DNA from: a virus
IMG/VR virus record: IMGVR_UViG_3300025941_000112
Location: 1 to 20,734 of that record
Length of the DNA: 20,734 nt
Reading direction: 5' to 3' (one strand)
Below, piece by piece: positions 1-5,040 of this stretch. How positions within the stretch are numbered: the stretch's first letter is position 1; each line of letters begins with the position of its first letter. The position numbers and the translations under genes are program-made. Under the pieces are notes generated by a model, which was not told the origin of the DNA, ran no database searches, and was given only the letters and a program-made list of their open reading frames with translations.

Positions 1-145
1 TCAACTGCACCGCTGTTTGCAGGAACAGCAGCGGTGCTTCCGACAGGGACTTGGAGCGTTCGCCCGCGAAGGTGCGCAACTCGATGTCGATCCGCATCCG
101 AGTCAACTCACCATGGAGGTATGCGCGACTGGAGAAGACGGTCAT
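1..145 (-). CDS. Hypothetical early protein, 3' end outside the window
   Basis: Leftward reading frame that begins with an ATG at 145 and stays open to the left edge, giving 48 visible residues starting MTVFSSRAYL. The ATG overlaps the stop codon of the upstream leftward gene in an ATGA, which is the main reason to call it. The visible part is charged (RMRIDIELRTF) and has no domain I recognise. It is the third gene of a leftward chain whose members all overlap by 4 nt, so it is probably co-translated with them and controlled by the operator-bearing promoter near 627-669. Function unknown. The call rests on the overlap and the open frame; the true length cannot be seen. Confidence 0.55.
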   Translation of the reverse strand, partial: MTVFSSRAYLHGELTRMRIDIELRTFAGERSKSLSEAPLLFLQTAVQL

Positions 146-384
146 GATCGCGGCCCTCCAAACACGAGTTTTCGCAGCATTTCGTCCCAACTCTGCAAGG
201 CAGGCTTGGCGCGCGCGATGTCGTCATCGACCTGCTTCGCCACCCACTGCTCCATGTAGTGGTCCTTGGCTTCCTGCTCAGTTGCGCCCGTGCCGATCAG
301 CGAGCCGGGGCCGGCATAGGTTTCGTCATCGACACAGGTCCACTCAGATCTCAATCCGCACAAGTTGCTGGTGCGCAGTTTCAT
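142..384 (-). CDS. Small phage hypothetical protein (80 aa)
   Basis: An 80-residue soluble acidic protein. The start at 384 is chosen over an in-frame ATG at 450 because a good ribosome site (TAGGAGAG on the minus strand) lies just upstream and because the ATG overlaps the previous stop codon in an ATGA. The stretch CVDDETYAGPGSLIGTGATEQEA resembles small early proteins of temperate phages that carry a CVDxDTYxG...GxGATxxEA pattern; that family has no function I know. The C-terminal half looks helical (EAKDHYMEQWVAKQVDDD). It sits in the middle of the leftward three-gene chain, overlapping both neighbours by 4 nt. Confidence 0.7.
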   Translation of the reverse strand: MKLRTSNLCGLRSEWTCVDDETYAGPGSLIGTGATEQEAKDHYMEQWVAKQVDDDIARAKPALQSWDEMLRKLVFGGPRS

Positions 385-620
385 GAGAACTCTCCTACCA
401 ACAGGTAACCCACCACCGATGCCACCACCAACGTCAGATACACATGCCACCAGCGAGCAAAGTGCCCCGCCGATTTAACCGCTCGTGCCGGCGCACCGCA
501 GCTCGGGCAATGTCCCTGCCACAGACCGGCATGGCACCAGCAGCTGGGCCGCACACCCCGAGGTACACCGATCCTGGCGAGGTTTTCTTGTCCGGTGGAC
601 TTGTCGGGGTGCGAGGCCAT
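381..620 (-). CDS. Small single-pass membrane protein with CxxC motif (79 aa)
   Basis: First gene of the leftward chain. The N-terminal half carries a cluster CWCHAGLWQGHCPSCG, with a CPSC pair that could bind a metal as a small zinc ribbon. The C-terminus is a hydrophobic segment, about residues 57-76 (WHVYLTLVVASVVGYLLVG), likely one membrane helix. The stop overlaps the next ATG (ATGA at 381-384). No Shine-Dalgarno sequence precedes the ATG at 620. Instead a TTGACA / 17 bp / TACGCT promoter is placed so that transcription should begin at or next to this ATG, so the message may be leaderless. Function unknown; it is predicted to be switched off by the repressor in a lysogen. Confidence 0.6.
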   Translation of the reverse strand: MASHPDKSTGQENLARIGVPRGVRPSCWCHAGLWQGHCPSCGAPARAVKSAGHFARWWHVYLTLVVASVVGYLLVGEFS

Positions 621-626
621 GGGGAG

Positions 627-655
627 AGCGTAAACCCGGAAACGGGAGTTGTCAA
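627..655 (-). promoter_or_regulatory. Leftward early promoter (pL-like)
   Basis: On the minus strand a perfect -35 box TTGACA (650-655) is followed by a 17-bp spacer and a TACGCT -10 box (627-632). One palindromic operator fills the spacer and a second overlaps the upstream edge of the -35 box, so a bound repressor would block polymerase. The expected start point is about 620, the A of the first leftward ATG. The arrangement is repeated almost base for base at 1437-1479. Confidence 0.7.
633..648. promoter_or_regulatory. Repressor operator, left pair, promoter-spacer site
   Basis: Imperfect palindrome AACCCG-GAAA-CGGGAG. The core CCCG-N4-CGGG is shared with the other operators. It lies inside the spacer of the leftward promoter, 21 bp (two helical turns) from its partner at 654-669. 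Confidence 0.65.
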
Positions 656-669
656 CCCGAAAGCGGGTT
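654..669. promoter_or_regulatory. Repressor operator, left pair, -35 site
   Basis: Perfect 6-bp inverted repeat AACCCG-AAAG-CGGGTT, the most symmetric copy of the set. It overlaps the upstream edge of the TTGACA box of the leftward promoter. Its reverse complement shares 14 bases with the site at 1437-1452. Confidence 0.7.
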
Positions 670-706
670 TATTATTGCTGCGTTTTATTCTGCAGCGCGG
701 AAGGAG

Positions 707-967
707 TTAGGCTGAAGCGGGAGGTTTCAGGCGAGCGAAGTCGAAGACAAACCAGAGCGTGGCGGCGACAACATACAGGAAGGTTTCAACAGGAAGGAAT
801 CCGCTTGTGTTGATTGATCCTGCAATTCCAAAGAGTGCGGATGCATGCACCATCGTGAGACGGCTCAAGGTGCGTAATTTACGGGCGAAGATCCACAGGA
901 ATAGTCGCGAGACCAAGCCGTAGACCAAGGTCGCGGCGATAAAATATCCGACCCAGGCGGCAGTCAT
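707..967 (-). CDS. Small membrane protein in the rexB position (86 aa)
   Basis: An 86-residue hydrophobic protein with about three membrane segments: residues 4-28 (rich in A, V, F, L, W), about 38-52 (LTMVHASALFGIAGS) and 60-78 (VETFLYVVAATLWFVFDFA), with Arg/Lys between the first two. A perfect ribosome site AGGAGG (974-979, minus strand) sits 6 nt before the ATG. It follows the repressor gene in the same direction and ends before the left operators, so it is probably made in the lysogen with the repressor. Lambda rexB, also a membrane protein, has this position between the repressor gene and the left operators. A role in superinfection exclusion is inferred from position only; no sequence family is recognised. 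Confidence 0.75.
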   Translation of the reverse strand: MTAAWVGYFIAATLVYGLVSRLFLWIFARKLRTLSRLTMVHASALFGIAGSINTSGFLPVETFLYVVAATLWFVFDFARLKPPASA

Positions 968-1078
968 TATCGGCCTCCTAAGATCTCTAGACTTCTTCAG
1001 TTAAATCGGCGTTCCCGGCTGAATGGTCCAGTTTGTTGTGCGTTTGCGTCTCTAGTAGCGTCAAAATGGCCGCTGGAC

Positions 1079-1411
1079 TTAGGCTGATTTCACGTTGTCC
1101 GCGTGGCGGTCGCGACGCTTGGGGAAAGGGTCATCAGCCTTAGCTGCTTTTGGGACGGTCAATAGTTCCGCGACGGACAAGCCTAGTGCACGCGCCATAG
1201 CGTCCACAGCTACTAGACGTGGACTGCGCTCCCCTTTGAGGGCTGATCGAATAGTTTCTTTTCCGACGCCAGAGCGTTTGGCGAGCTCGGCGATCTGGTC
1301 GGTTTCGTTTTCCGCAGAGCGGAAAGCCAGCGGCATCAACTCGAGCAGTCGATCGCGTAGCAATCGGCCGATCACGTCGTTTGGCAGCGTCGGTGTCTTA
1401 GGTCGTCCCAT
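1079..1411 (-). CDS. HTH transcriptional repressor (cI-like, short)
   Basis: A 110-residue protein with an XRE-type helix-turn-helix in its middle: DQIAELAKRSGVGKETIRSAL followed by ERSPRLVAVDAMARALGLSVAELL (about residues 38-84). The start at 1411 (MGRPKTPTLP) is preferred to an in-frame ATG at 1489, which would place the operators inside the coding sequence. It is transcribed away from the cro-like gene with the paired operators between them, which is why I call it the lysogenic repressor. Unlike lambda cI it has no C-terminal S24 peptidase domain, only a basic charged tail, so RecA-stimulated self-cleavage is unlikely. It could also be a Cro-type factor with the roles of the two genes reversed. 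Confidence 0.8.
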   Translation of the reverse strand: MGRPKTPTLPNDVIGRLLRDRLLELMPLAFRSAENETDQIAELAKRSGVGKETIRSALKGERSPRLVAVDAMARALGLSVAELLTVPKAAKADDPFPKRRDRHADNVKSA

Positions 1412-1421
1412 CCATTGCGAC

Positions 1422-1450
1422 GATATAGCTGAAACCCTCCCGCTTTCGGG
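1422..1450 (-). promoter_or_regulatory. Possible weak promoter of the repressor gene
   Basis: On the minus strand TATATC (1422-1427) could be a -10 box, but the -35 position (1445-1450, CCCGAA) is poor and lies inside an operator. A weak promoter needing activation by repressor bound next door would fit a lambda pRM-like design. The predicted start, about 1415, lies only about 4 nt before the repressor ATG. Confidence 0.25.
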
Positions 1451-1452
1451 TT
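1437..1452. promoter_or_regulatory. Repressor operator, right pair, -35 site
   Basis: Sequence CTCCCG-CTTT-CGGGTT with the shared CCCG-N4-CGGG core. It overlaps the upstream edge of the TTGCGT -35 box of the rightward promoter and also the -35 position of the possible repressor promoter. Confidence 0.7.
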
Positions 1453-1479
1453 GCGTACTCCCGGAAACGGGGTTACAGT
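1451..1479 (+). promoter_or_regulatory. Rightward early promoter (pR-like)
   Basis: TTGCGT (1451-1456), a 17-bp spacer, then TACAGT (1474-1479). The spacer holds the operator at 1458-1473. The predicted start is about 1486, two bases before the ATG of the cro-like gene, which lacks a clear ribosome site. Aligned with the leftward promoter, the sequence from the upstream operator to the -10 box is nearly identical. Confidence 0.65.
1458..1473. promoter_or_regulatory. Repressor operator, right pair, promoter-spacer site
   Basis: Sequence CTCCCG-GAAA-CGGGGT, core CCCG-N4-CGGG, 21 bp from the first right-hand site. It sits in the spacer of the rightward promoter in the same place as the site at 633-648 in the leftward promoter. 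Confidence 0.7.
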
Positions 1480-1487
1480 CACGAGTC

Positions 1488-1694
1488 ATGGAATCCCTCT
1501 ACGACTTCGTTATGGACCGCCTTGAAAAAGCCAAAGGCGGCTGGCCCACAGTTGCGGAGGGCAGTGGAGTGTCCTTGCGCACCCTCGAAAAGATTGCACG
1601 GCGCGAGATCAAAGATCCGGGCGTCAGTCATATCGAAAAACTCGCTGGTTACTTCCGCGAGCAGCCGAAGAATCGGCGCGCTGCGGTGAATTAA
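1488..1694 (+). CDS. Cro-like HTH regulator (68 aa)
   Basis: A 68-residue basic protein whose central part WPTVAEGSGVSLRTLEKIARREIKDPGVSHIEKLAGYF has the spacing of a phage helix-turn-helix: VAEGSGVS as the first helix and turn, LRTLEKIA as the recognition helix. The start is ATG 1488 (MESLYDFVMD). The frame is open far upstream, but that part is only the antisense of the repressor gene. It is divergent from the repressor and the first gene of the rightward transcript, the position of lambda cro. No ribosome site is evident; the message probably starts within 2 nt of the ATG. It is expected to act at the CCCG-N4-CGGG sites, possibly in competition with the repressor. Confidence 0.75.
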   Translation: MESLYDFVMDRLEKAKGGWPTVAEGSGVSLRTLEKIARREIKDPGVSHIEKLAGYFREQPKNRRAAVN

Positions 1695-1718
1695 TTCTTG
1701 TTATGCGAAGAATGGCAC

Positions 1719-1734
1719 AGCCCGGATACGGGTG
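1719..1734. promoter_or_regulatory. Fifth operator-like site downstream of the cro-like gene
   Basis: AG-CCCG-GATA-CGGG-TG keeps the full CCCG-N4-CGGG core of the other four sites, about 25 bp past the cro-like stop codon. The outer bases are less well matched and it stands alone with no clear promoter. An 8-base core in a GC-rich 20-kb window can occur by chance, so this is tentative. Confidence 0.4.
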
Positions 1735-2165
1735 TAGTTCTTCGCAACATAACTACGCCCTTTCTTCGCCCGTCCAGATCGGTGGGCTCGTCTCACGCGA
1801 TGCTGCATGGCCCAACGGTAGGCAGCCGGGCGTCCAAATGAAAATGCCCGGAGGTAAACCTACCGGGCACTAGTCAATTCAAGCGTGCGTGAGGTTGTGA
1901 CACTGACGCGCACGGCTCAAATCGCCATCAGGGGAATCTAGCGCAGGCGATAGGACCGAGTCAAAGAGAGGGTCCGAGCTAGCACGGGGCAAAGGTCCGT
2001 GAAAGTGCTTCTCAAGGTGGAGTCTTTGCATGACCACCCCTGACCGGCTCTACAGGGCTCTCGGTCGTCAGGAAGGGCTCCAGACCTGAGGTTCGTACTC
2101 GGGAATGGGCCTTGTGCACCTGCCGGATACGAGATCAGCCATCAGGGGTATCTGGAGGGGGTTGG
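1735..2165. other. Gene-poor region after the cro-like gene
   Basis: No convincing coding sequence is seen here on either strand. The start holds an inverted repeat (GTTATGCGAAGAA at 1699-1711 against TTCTTCGCAACATAAC at about 1738-1753), then a GC hairpin at 1845-1869. An imperfect repeat of about 20 nt with the identical core GCCATCAGGGG occurs at 1924-1934 and 2138-2148. Tiny frames of 19 and 24 codons are present but have little support. The stretch may hold an untranslated leader or an antitermination or promoter region for the genes that follow. Confidence 0.4.
1837..1869 (-). terminator. Possible leftward rho-independent terminator
   Basis: A 7-bp GC stem pairs 1845-1851 (TGCCCGG) with 1863-1869 (CCGGGCA) around a short loop. 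Read on the minus strand, TTTT follows directly (1841-1844). There is no T tract on the plus strand, so it would act on transcripts coming from the right, shielding the immunity region from leftward read-through. No leftward gene is seen to its right. Confidence 0.4.
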
Positions 2166-2396
2166 ATGTTCAGGGTTAGCGAGCAGTGGATCCGGGCTCA
2201 CCAGAGTGGGAACGGAGGTTGGAACCGGGATCAGTTGGCTTGCCTCGGTGTGAAGTGGCCACCGACTCAGGGTTGGATACACAGGGTGGTCGGAATCGAG
2301 ATTTCTAATCAGGCCAAACTACGCTTTGAGCAAATGCGGGGTCTAACAATGAAACAGAGAAAAGTAGGGCAGTCGCCGCAGGCGAAACTCTTATGA
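2166..2396 (+). CDS. Phage hypothetical protein with WPPxxGW motif (76 aa)
   Basis: A 76-residue protein starting MFRVSEQWIR. ATG 2166 is chosen because GGAGGGGG lies 5-7 nt upstream; an in-frame TTG at 2112 has no such site. The segment GGWNRDQLACLGVKWPPTQGW (residues 19-39), followed by VVGIEIS, fits a family of small temperate-phage proteins I know by the pattern W-x3-QL-x-LGV-x-WPP-x2-GW-x5-GxxI, which has no assigned function. The basic tail (MKQRKVGQ) could bind nucleic acid. Its stop overlaps the next small gene in an ATGA. First confident gene of the rightward set after cro. Confidence 0.7.
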   Translation: MFRVSEQWIRAHQSGNGGWNRDQLACLGVKWPPTQGWIHRVVGIEISNQAKLRFEQMRGLTMKQRKVGQSPQAKLL

Positions 2397-2518
2397 ACGA
2401 GCCACGAGTGATCGACGCTTATCGGACACCCGTTTCTGTTCCAGAGCTGCCAGCCAGTGACCTCGTAGGCAACACGGAACCTGCGTCTCTGCAAACGCCT
2501 CAGGGTACCGAAGAATGA
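2393..2518 (+). CDS. Hypothetical small protein (41 aa)
   Basis: A 41-codon frame starting MNEPRVIDAYRTPVSVPELP whose ATG overlaps the previous stop in an ATGA at 2393-2396, so translation would be coupled. It is acidic, Pro-rich and probably unstructured, with no domain I recognise. The 4-nt overlap matches the rest of this genome and is the only real support. It could be a chance frame. Confidence 0.4.
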   Translation: MNEPRVIDAYRTPVSVPELPASDLVGNTEPASLQTPQGTEE

Positions 2519-2570
2519 GCTGCAACAGGGCGTTCATGGTGTTTTCCACTTCCGCAGTGTAGCAAAAACA

Positions 2571-2876
2571 ATGCCGTACCCAAAATCAGCGCTGACCCCG
2601 CCAGAGCCGAAACTGAAGACCCAAGGCCAGATGATGGCACTTCTGAAGGAACGATCCGCTGCTCGGGCGCAACTGCAGTGGTTGGATCCTGTCAAGTCCA
2701 CTCAGCGCACCGCTGATGGGAAGTACGAGTTGCTGGGTTGCCGAGACGCAAAGGGCGTTGTTACGTATCACGCGCGCTGTCTGACCTACCCGCAGCCAAA
2801 ACCAATCGGCCACCACGCTGACCCGCAGTTAGCCCGCGCTATCTGCGAGGCACATCACCTCGGGGGAACAACATGA
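2571..2876 (+). CDS. Hypothetical protein upstream of the RusA-like gene (101 aa)
   Basis: A 101-residue basic protein from ATG 2571, or 81 residues if it starts at ATG 2631 (MMALLKERSA), where AAGG lies at better ribosome-site spacing; the first ATG has no such site. The middle part, YELLGCRDAKGVVTYHARCL with a conserved-looking GxxDxxG turn, looks like a short beta sheet and holds two cysteines. The C-terminal ADPQLARAICEAHHLGG looks helical. No known family recognised. Its stop overlaps the start of the RusA-like gene (ATGA at 2873-2876), so the two are probably translated together and may act together in late DNA processing. Confidence 0.6.
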   Translation: MPYPKSALTPPEPKLKTQGQMMALLKERSAARAQLQWLDPVKSTQRTADGKYELLGCRDAKGVVTYHARCLTYPQPKPIGHHADPQLARAICEAHHLGGTT

Positions 2877-3235
2877 TCACACTCAGCATTCCCGAGGCGT
2901 CTCCGAGTTTGAACGAGCTCAAGGGCAAGCACTGGAGCCACCATCAGCGCATGCGCCGGCACTGGTCGATGCTGGTATTGATCGCCAAGAACGAAGCGCG
3001 CGTCAGCATGGCGGCGCCTCCGGAACAGGTCACGGTGCAGATCACGCGGGAGGGCCGGCGAAAGCTGGACGAGGATAACCTGGCAGGTGGGCTGAAATGC
3101 CTGATTGATTCGCTGCGTGAACAGCGGCTGATCGTGAATGACGATCCGCAGCACATGACCTTGCTGCCCACGCTACAGGTCTTGATCCCGAAGACCGCCT
3201 ACCCGCGCACGCTGGTGCAGATTTGCGGAAAGTAG
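2873..3235 (+). CDS. rusA: RusA-like Holliday junction resolvase
   Basis: A 120-residue protein of typical RusA length. RusA enzymes are dimeric Mg-dependent endonucleases that cut Holliday junctions, and phages use them to clear branched DNA before packaging. Visible features are the N-terminal PSLNELKGKHW (residues 11-21), the acidic motif LDEDNLAGGLK (65-75) followed by LIDSL, and IVNDDPQH (87-94). D66 and D68 match the two metal-binding aspartates of the DxDNL signature, and D90/D91 match the later acidic position. The lysine is at 75, three residues later than in E. coli RusA, a spacing (DxDNLxxxLK) I know from other phage members. GGGGGA lies before the ATG, which overlaps the previous stop. 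Confidence 0.8.
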   Translation: MITLSIPEASPSLNELKGKHWSHHQRMRRHWSMLVLIAKNEARVSMAAPPEQVTVQITREGRRKLDEDNLAGGLKCLIDSLREQRLIVNDDPQHMTLLPTLQVLIPKTAYPRTLVQICGK

Positions 3236-3269
3236 CTCACTGCGAAAAAAGTGAGTATATGGACATGCC

Positions 3270-3581
3270 ATGAAAATCGAAATCGATCACGCAGAAGTGG
3301 AGGCGCTCCTTCGAGCCCTCGGGCGTGACGGTCCGTTCTCCCAACTGCTGTTGTCGAAACTGGAGAAAATCATGGCGACTTTGGACGATGTGGTTGCGAA
3401 GGTGACTGCGCTGGGCACGGTTGAGGACAGCGTGGTTGCGCTGCTGACCGACCTGAAGGCCAAGCTCGATGCAGCCATTGCTGCCGGGGCGGATCCGGTG
3501 AAATTGCAGGCCTTGTCGGATGCGATCGGCGCCCAGACAGACAGGCTCACCAAGGCCGTCACGGACAACACCGCGCCGTAA
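3270..3581 (+). CDS. Small helical phage protein with possible internal start (103 aa)
   Basis: A 103-residue, almost entirely helical protein. Residues 35-103 (MATLDDVVAK ... TDNTAP) resemble a common small phage protein of the form MAT(L/I)xx...VxxLLxxLKxKLDAAIAAGDP...ALxxxIGxxTxxLxxAVxxNTP, often encoded next to tail-fibre genes. Two starts are possible: ATG 3270 (MKIEIDHAEV) and ATG 3372, which has GGAG at ideal spacing. Both products may be made. The heptad-like pattern suggests a coiled coil. It ends 1 nt before the next ATG, so the following gene may depend on reinitiation. No function is known for the family; the position suggests the fibre module. Confidence 0.7.
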   Translation: MKIEIDHAEVEALLRALGRDGPFSQLLLSKLEKIMATLDDVVAKVTALGTVEDSVVALLTDLKAKLDAAIAAGADPVKLQALSDAIGAQTDRLTKAVTDNTAP

Positions 3582-3582
3582 C

Positions 3583-5040
3583 ATGGCGCTGGCGGCCCGC
3601 TCGTTCCACTGGGTTCCTAACTCAGACGCCACCCTCGACGGTCGGTGGCGGCGGGGCAATAAGCCGACTGTCGTTGCCAGCTCGTTGGGCATCGATCTCG
3701 TGGCCTTTAACGCTGCGAACATCGTGCTCACGGGCCTCGCCCCCAGTGCGCAGAGTTTCAACTACCGCCAGTACCTGACCGGAACCTCATCCGCCACCGC
3801 CACGCTCTCCGTCAATGCTGCCAGTGGGTCCTTGGGCGGGTGGACGATTAGCGGCAGCAATCTGACCAATACCGGGGTGGTGGGCAATGGGTCGCTGTTC
3901 GTCTCTGCCGATGACGGGGCAGGGACGGTCGTCAATTTCCCGATCCAGAGTTGGTCGATTGTCGCGGTCAGCACTGGCTACAAAGCCCATCGGGGCAACT
4001 ACGCCTGGAACACCGGTTACCATCCGAATGCCACGACCGACGATACGTTCATGGCCTCGGCGGGGATGGCGAAGTTCGTCGGGATTCAGATCGAGCCGGG
4101 CTGGTCGGATCTGGAAGGGGATACCCAGGGCGATTACAGCAAATGCGATGCGCTGCTCGATAGCTACCTGACCAAGTGCCAGAACCGCAATAAGCGCCTC
4201 ATGGTCAAGATGCGCGAGCGCGTCTTTGGGACGCCGAGCGGCAGTATTCCCGGAGGGGTCTTTCCCGCCTACGCGCGTAACAGCGGAATGGTCGTGGCGC
4301 CGGCGTCCGGTTCGGGGGCGGGATTCCAAGCCATTGCAGCTGTGTGGCAGGACAACTGTGCGACCGCGATTCAGAACCTGTGGACCCACATCCTGCAGCG
4401 CTACGACGGCAACCGTTACTTCGAGATGGCCTGCCCGTACGAAGAGACCACGATCAATTGGACCGGGTTAGGCGGTGATCACGCATCGGCGTGGTATCAG
4501 GTTCTCAAGACCAACTACACCGCCTGGCGCAAGGTTGCCTCACAAACACTGTTGCGGTTTCTGTGCAACTTCGTTGAAGGCGATCCCGCGCTGCTGTCAC
4601 TCTTTGCCGTGATGAAACAGTTGGGTGGGATTGCTTTTGGAGGACCGGACCCACAGGTTCCAAACCAAGGCGTGACTCACTATCCGATCGTAGTGGGAAC
4701 CAACTACCCGAGTCAGTTTCGCACTATCCAGGCTTCCTACGTGTTTCGCGGCTATCAGATCGCCAATGGGGTGGCCACACAGAACTATGAGGATCTCGGG
4801 GACCACCAGATTTGGGTGGCCGAGGTACAGAATCTCGGCATCGGCTATCGCTCGATCAATTCACCCACGGAGCTACTCACCTACGCAAACGCCTTCCAGA
4901 AAGCGCAATACCACGTGTGGGATACCTACACGGGTACGGATGGGACCTACAAGTTCAGTCCTGACATCGTGAACGCGGTGAATGCGGTGAATGGCGATGG
5001 ATTAAGAGCGCTCCCGGCTGGCAACTGGAATACCACCTGA
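3583..5040 (+). CDS. Fibre-module protein with glycosidase-like barrel, possible depolymerase
   Basis: A 485-residue protein starting MALAARSFHW at ATG 3583, one base after the previous stop and without its own ribosome site. Residues about 28-128 look like a beta-sandwich of the Ig type. Residues about 130-460 resemble a glycoside hydrolase (beta/alpha)8 barrel: FVGIQIEPGW (165-174), RLMVKMRERVF (205-215), RYFEMACPYEETT (278-290) and HQIWVAEVQN (408-417). Glutamates E287 or E288 and E414 sit where retaining glycosidases place the acid/base and nucleophile. I infer an enzyme that cuts host surface polysaccharide; the exact family is not recognised. Its stop and the next gene's start share a base (TGATG). 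Confidence 0.6.
   Translation: MALAARSFHWVPNSDATLDGRWRRGNKPTVVASSLGIDLVAFNAANIVLTGLAPSAQSFNYRQYLTGTSSATATLSVNAASGSLGGWTISGSNLTNTGVVGNGSLFVSADDGAGTVVNFPIQSWSIVAVSTGYKAHRGNYAWNTGYHPNATTDDTFMASAGMAKFVGIQIEPGWSDLEGDTQGDYSKCDALLDSYLTKCQNRNKRLMVKMRERVFGTPSGSIPGGVFPAYARNSGMVVAPASGSGAGFQAIAAVWQDNCATAIQNLWTHILQRYDGNRYFEMACPYEETTINWTGLGGDHASAWYQVLKTNYTAWRKVASQTLLRFLCNFVEGDPALLSLFAVMKQLGGIAFGGPDPQVPNQGVTHYPIVVGTNYPSQFRTIQASYVFRGYQIANGVATQNYEDLGDHQIWVAEVQNLGIGYRSINSPTELLTYANAFQKAQYHVWDTYTGTDGTYKFSPDIVNAVNAVNGDGLRALPAGNWNTT

Noticed and set aside
1095-1487. Long upstream extension of the cro-like reading frame
   Set aside because: It is the antisense of the repressor gene and would include the promoter and operators. 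The HTH protein begins at 1488.
1703-1873. A 56-codon rightward frame after the cro-like gene (MRRMAQPGYG...)
   Set aside because: It has no ribosome site, runs through the operator-like palindrome and the GC hairpin, and its composition looks random. Kept out of the gene list.
2030-2179. Tiny rightward frames of 19 codons (2030-2089) and 24 codons (2105-2179)
   Set aside because: The first has GGTGGAG at fair spacing, but both are too short and lack family resemblance or overlap linkage to count as genes.
2515-2562. A 15-codon frame overlapping the stop of the 41-residue gene (ATGA)
   Set aside because: Too short to judge. The overlap alone is not enough evidence.
3237-4389. Long minus-strand frames opposite the small helical protein and glycosidase-like genes
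   Set aside because: High-GC shadows of genes with recognisable protein sequence on the plus strand; no ribosome sites or domains.
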